This document shows positions 59,481 to 64,000 of a DNA stretch of 64,000 nt, one piece after another. Origin of the DNA: Myoxocephalus aenaeus (lineage: Eukaryota; Chordata; Actinopteri; Perciformes; Cottidae); the NCBI GenBank assembly GCA_038501785.1, contig JBAMJR010000024.1:2052501-2116500 (forward strand). The letters run 5' to 3'. The notes beneath the pieces are model-generated. The model did no database searches and was not told the DNA's origin. It saw only the letters and a program-made list of their open reading frames with translations. The translations under genes and the position numbers were made by a program. Position 1 is the stretch's first letter; the number at the start of each line of letters is the position of its first letter.

Positions 59481-59542
59481 ATCCGATGGGAGAAGAACAT
59501 CACACTCGGGGAACCTCCAGGATTTTTACACTCATGGTGGTG
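59481..59542 (+). CDS. ssbp4: SSBP-family transcription cofactor, coding exon 3
   Basis: 62-bp exon between CTCTTCCTCTCAG and TGGTG|GTATGT. It encodes IRWEKNITLGEPPGFLHSWW (residues 44-63) plus TG, which the next exon should complete to Cys in the family sequence WWCVFWDLY. The exon belongs to the C-terminal half of the LUFS domain. The sequence agrees with vertebrate SSBP2/3/4 at every residue I can recall. It leaves in phase 2. The CVFWDLY exon was searched for by eye in 59543-64000 and not found, so the gene runs past the window. A (CA)23 array starts 43 bp after the donor. Confidence 0.97.
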
Positions 59543-59582
59543 GTATGTACATGTTGATCCTCTTGCTCTTTCTCTCTCTTGA

Positions 59583-59584
<2 letters not shown>

Positions 59585-59630
<46 letters not shown>
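59585..59630. repeat. (CA)23 array next to the exon 3 donor
   Basis: About 46 bp of pure CA in the sense strand, 43 bp downstream of the 5' splice site. Confidence 0.97.
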
Positions 59631-59633
<3 letters not shown>

Positions 59634-61335
59634 ATTTTAACAGCTTACGTTTATACTTGATGGTCTAAAAGAATGTGCAGGGGTGGACAGGGACAGTAAT
59701 TGCAGGGAATGCTAAGTACATTATCTCTCTACATTTATGTTCAAGTGCTGTTATTCTGCCGTCCGTCCCTCTGATTGACAAGTGAGGTAACTTGCCTTGT
59801 TATTTAAGCAGAACAGTTTTTTTTTGTTTAGTTTTTTAAAGCTCCCAGCAAAGTGTACACTGTCCAATCAAAGTGAGAATCAGAGACAGATCCTCTGTCA
59901 CCGACAAAATCAAGGCTACATATCGTATTATGTTGATATGGTTTCAATTGCAGGCCCCCCAAAAGCCTGTACTTAGCACCATTAAAGGTATGTCAAATTA
60001 GCTAATAATACAGTGTGTTTTTCAATGTACTATCACTGTATTACTTCTGAATTACTGGATTACTTCTGATAAAGAGAATTTAAAAACAGGATTATTCCCA
60101 GGCAAGTTTTTTCTTCTTCTGCGATTTCTAAGTGTCCGTTTGTTTGCTATGGCCATCAGGGGTAATGACAAGTCGCACTGAATCAACAAATACATGCAAC
60201 ATGATTTCCTCGAGAAATCGAGGGAGTGCCATCTTTGACGTATATAACTTCCTGTTGTTTTTAGAACAGCACCTCTCTCTTTCCCCTCACGTAGTATCTT
60301 TGCTTCAAGTCTGTCCCGCCACGCCTCCTTGATTCCATCGTCAAGTTTCTGAGACTTTTGAACCATATGCTCCATTTAACAGAACAAGGCTCTGACGTTG
60401 GTTGTTCCACTTTTTCTTTCGATATCTTTAAACAAATCTGTCAGATCTGTTAATGCCGGATGAAGAGAGGACGGTGTTTTCTCTCTGGCTGGAAGAACCG
60501 GGTCAGTGGGCTTACGGCCTGACACGTACACCGTGCATGTCTGAATTAGAAGGAATGGGAACACCCAAATGTAGGATTCCCTTCTTTCCAGTTGTCAGGC
60601 CAAGAGCGAGAAAACCCCAACTTAAAGGCAAAGAGGCGAGCGGGCAGGCAGTGACGAGGAAGGAAAAGGATGCAGACAAAGAATCAAGCAGGCAAACAGA
60701 CATGGAGGTTGAATCCTAAGCAAGGCAGCACAAGAGGCAAAGAGAGCCAGGATAAGAGGTTTGACAGGGCCCGCTTTGTTTGTCATTCATGCTATCCTGC
60801 TCATCCCCAAAGCCCCCCGGCCGGCCCTGTGTAATAAACCCGGACATGCGGCTTCATTCATTCATCCTCTCTGGCCCCAGTGTGTGTTGTAATTGTGCAG
60901 CCTGTTGACACGGTTCATAATGGTCCTTAAAGAGCCTGGCTTCTCTCAACCTGACAGCTCTCGATTGGACAGCTACCAGTAATGCTGACAGAATGACATA
61001 CACAAACATACAGCGCAGCGTAGGTTTGCTCTCGCCTCTGCCTGAACCAATAAGAGGGCTCAGGGAGACTGGCCTAGTGTGTGTGAGCGAGAGAGAGAGA
61101 GATAGAGAGAGGGAGAGTAGGAAACGGAGAGGGAAGCCGAGTGCTCATAAGTGTGTGTGTTCTGACTGCATTGAAATATTTCGGCAGAGTGTGGGAGATG
61201 ACCTCGTGTGTGCGTTGAGCAGTTGGAGTGGAGGCTCATGATTAGCCAGGCCGAGCGGGGCAGGACTCCGGTGTAGTATGACCTCGCTGAGGGGCGTCTG
61301 TCTGGGCCACACAGCACGTGGACGTGGAGACTCAC

Positions 61336-61445
61336 TGGGGGTGGGGTCCGGGGGTCGGCTGCCGGTGGGGTGGGGGGGGGGCGGAGTCCCCTGTCCACCC
61401 TGCAAACCACCCGCCCCCCCCTCCAACCTCCAGCCTCCCCCCAAA
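61336..61445. repeat. G-quadruplex-prone cluster on both strands
   Basis: Plus strand 61336-61384 has GGGGGTGGGG, CGGGGG, GGTGGGG and a G10 run. The following 60 bp (about 61400-61445) are rich in C4-C8 runs, so the minus strand there is G-rich as well. Both halves meet the usual quadruplex rule. Confidence 0.8.
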
Positions 61446-63734
61446 ACAAAAGCTCCAGATGGTAGGAAAGCCACCAACCTCCCTCATCCCTCACCCTGCG
61501 CTCCCCCTCCCTCAACCTTTGTCTGGAGGCCTGTCCCTTTGTTTGCGGAAGAGAGACCCCCGAACGGATTAACTCTTTGCATTCCAGCCTCTTTTGTGTT
61601 AAACAGCCAAATCTAAGACCCCGACCCCGTCGCCACCCCTAGCCCCGCCCCCTTCGTCCCTTCCTCAGCACCTCACTGGGGTTTTCTTCCCTCCTGTCTC
61701 TGCTTCTGTGGCTGTTTCCTGTAGGACGGCGTTGGCGGGGGGCTTCGGAGTGAGACCGGAGCTATGGGGGGGGGGGGTGTTGGGGGAGGAAGAGAGAGCC
61801 TGGCGGTGGGGGTCACTCATCCACATCTGTTGTTATGGGTGGAAGGATAAAGAAAAGGCTCAGCGAGGGCTGCAGGTGTTGATTGTGTCATTAGCTCCCT
61901 CTCTATTGGCTGCTGCTAGTTGTCTCCTCCTTATCCCCAAATCGATTGCTTTAACCAGTTTTCACTGGATGGCCACTGAATCCCCCCCCCCCCCACCCCC
62001 CACACAAGCACACACACACACGCACCCCTCACCCCAACACACAAAACATACACACACATGAAAACCTCAGCACAACAACAGTATGTCGAGGGATCCTCTG
62101 TGTGATTGCCTCTGGCTGAAATTCTTTTTCGTTTGTGAGGGGCAGAGAAAACAGTGCGAGTGCAGCCGTCCTCTGCCCCTAAATGTCTAGACGGCTCTTC
62201 ATATACACGGGTTTCAGAGAGCCTTCTCCACCTCTTTCTCCTCCACTACCCTCTCCTTTGCTTAATTCATCCGTCTTTCAGATCGTAAATCGGAGCAGCT
62301 GTTAGAAAATACCGTTCGCAACGTCCGCCTCCTAGTCGAGTTCGACGTATAGGAGACCGGCCATCGCATAGCTGTTCCATCTAAATCAAATCCAATAGGA
62401 ACACTAATACAGTCAATTCAGCTAATTCAAAAGGAGCAGTGCACTGTGTTCACTGTATCTGGTTTCACTTGTTAACAAACTGCTATGATAATGCAACAAA
62501 ACAACAAAAGACTAATTAAAGGAGGTGTGCCTCCAAGGCCACCAATGGTAGTAATCATCTTGGATTAATGCAGCGACAGTGTTAAGTCGGAGTAAAGGGA
62601 GGTTTCCCTGTTCCTCCCATTCCTCCGACGTTGCAGAATATTCAAATCCATTTCTAGCGGAACGGAAAATCTGACCTTTGTGTCCTTTGGATATCCGGGA
62701 AAAAAAAAATCTTAACTCTTTCCGCGGTTGGAAAGCTCACTTGAGAAGAATAAAGGTTTAGTCGCTTCACCTTTTTAAAAAACAGCAGAATTTAAGACCA
62801 AATCAATTCATTTTGATGCAGATTCGCTTTCACAAAGTAAACCAGTCCAGAACGGAAGAAGCTATCACACTGTCTCATGTCATTTTATATGACCTCTGCT
62901 CCACAAAAAAGAGATGCAGCCATGGAGACATGTGTAGATGTAACAGGATTACCTGTTACAGGCAAAGAGCGTTAGTATTCGCGACATCACCGCGCTTCCA
63001 GCAACACCTATTATTTTGCAACGGTGTGTGGATTAATTTCGCAATGCCACTTCACCGTGTGAACGGGCACTTAGTCTTCGGCTGAGCCAGAAGGTCTCTG
63101 AAGTCTCCGCCGTGCACCTCGATGCAGGAATTTCCTGCACCTGCATGTGCGAACATCTTAACAACACACGCACAACTTCATTTTATTCTTCGCTCCTCTT
63201 AAGCCGTCACTGTGTTTCTATTTATTAGTCCAAAGGGAGCGTTCCTGATTTACATGGCACAGTGGTGTTGTTGTTTTTCTCCCGTTCGCTGGATGCATTG
63301 CTGCTACCAGGACGATGGCTGATGTCAAGGTAATAAAGACAACTGGAGGGGTTGCGTCTCCCCGCCTCCGCTCTTTGATTGCCGCATTTTACCCCATTAA
63401 GAGGAGCCTGTTCTGATAAGAAGCAGCATGGCCGACTCTCGGAAACCTTTCTTCGGACTCCTTATCTCCAGCTGTCTCCATCTCGGTCTTGATGTATATT
63501 TCCGTCTCTCCTTAAGACGCACGCAGGATTCATGTAGACCTGCAACCAGCAGCCTGTGTGTCTCTAAGTGTCTTTGTTTACACTCCTTGTTATAATGGAA
63601 AAGCACATTGTAACCACTGGCTTTGTCAGGCCACAGTTAATTGCAAACAATTATCATGATGGCAATTCATTTTAGTAATTGTCTTCTTCTGGACGGCTGG
63701 TCGCTAATCCCTTCCTCCTCTGTTCTGGATACAA

Positions 63735-63770
63735 AGTGTGTGTGTGGGTGTGTGTGTGTGTGTGTGTGCT
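63735..63770. repeat. (GT)n microsatellite
   Basis: About 34 bp of GT with one GG interruption. Confidence 0.93.
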
Positions 63771-64000
63771 GACAGTGCCAGCTCCTATGTTTTTTTTTTT
63801 AGCCTTGTTTCTCATTTGAATGAATGAAAAAAAGAGTTTGCATGACCCCAAGCTGCAATTTAAATCTCCTCCCGTGACTTCAAAGTAGGAGTGGTTTAAC
63901 TTTTCTCCTATAGAGAGTTGTGTGTCTCAAATACCATCGGTTGCTACCCATAACACCATAAAGAGCTCCCCATGATGAGATGATTAGATTGAAATGATTA

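Larger units (their letters stand above)
59543..64000 (+). other. ssbp intron 3 (incomplete, over 4.4 kb)
   Basis: Starts GTATGT and reaches the window end without a recognisable next exon. It holds (CA)n at 59585-59630, GA-rich sequence at 61087-61135, a G-run cluster at 61336-61445, G13 at about 61764-61776, C-rich sequence at 61982-62000 and (GT)n near 63735-63770. Open frames at 61060-62060 follow GC-rich composition and match no family. Confidence 0.8.

Noticed and set aside
61278..62061. Gly/Pro-rich open frames of 80-117 codons
   Set aside because: Follow the GC-rich composition of intron 3; both strands and several frames are open at once.
59543..64000. ssbp exon 4 (expected to encode VFWDLYCAAP)
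   Set aside because: Searched by eye on the plus strand; no matching segment with splice sites found.
1..64000. CRISPR arrays, operons, phage or viral genes
   Set aside because: No spaced direct repeats of CRISPR type, no bacterial gene organisation and no retroviral gag/pol/env or LTR pair seen.

Overview
This is nuclear DNA of a teleost fish. The evidence is (i) one recognisable protein-coding gene of vertebrate type with spliced exons, (ii) an L2-type LINE end with the hairpin and (TGTAA)n tail known from eel and zebrafish L2 elements, (iii) a decayed Tx1-like L1 LINE, (iv) several short inverted-repeat transposons and dispersed repeats that I recognise as common in fish genomes, and (v) a very high density of (CA)n/(GT)n microsatellites. 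No bacterial, phage or organellar genes are present.

Layout. Positions 1-45,000 are gene-poor. They hold unique AT-rich sequence, microsatellites, dispersed repeat copies and four clear mobile elements: an L2 LINE 3' end (about 3365-3865), a frameshifted Tx1/L1 LINE on the minus strand (about 9107-11866) split by a 676-bp inverted-repeat transposon (11141-11816, 6-bp target duplication), a 379-bp MITE (22617-22995), and a 306-bp Harbinger-like MITE (37880-38185). From 45,343 to the window end lies the 5' part of a plus-strand gene of the single-stranded-DNA-binding-protein family (SSBP2/3/4, probably ssbp4). Exon 1 (45343-45398), exon 2 (55261-55333) and exon 3 (59481-59542) splice in frame and encode the first 63 residues, including the LisH/LUFS dimerisation region. 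Later exons lie beyond 64,000.

Only one gene is supported, so there is no operon or gene cluster to interpret. What can be said about regulation is local: a 115-bp polypurine tract ending in a G19 run about 100 bp upstream of the start codon, CpG-enriched sequence over exon 1 and the start of intron 1, and a (CA)23 array 43 bp downstream of the exon 3 donor. Most open reading frames over 60 codons are chance frames or read through CA/GT repeats. I found no convincing new multi-gene system. The best-supported structural observation is the transposon-in-LINE nesting, where removing the insert plus one TGGTTT copy makes the LINE frame continuous.
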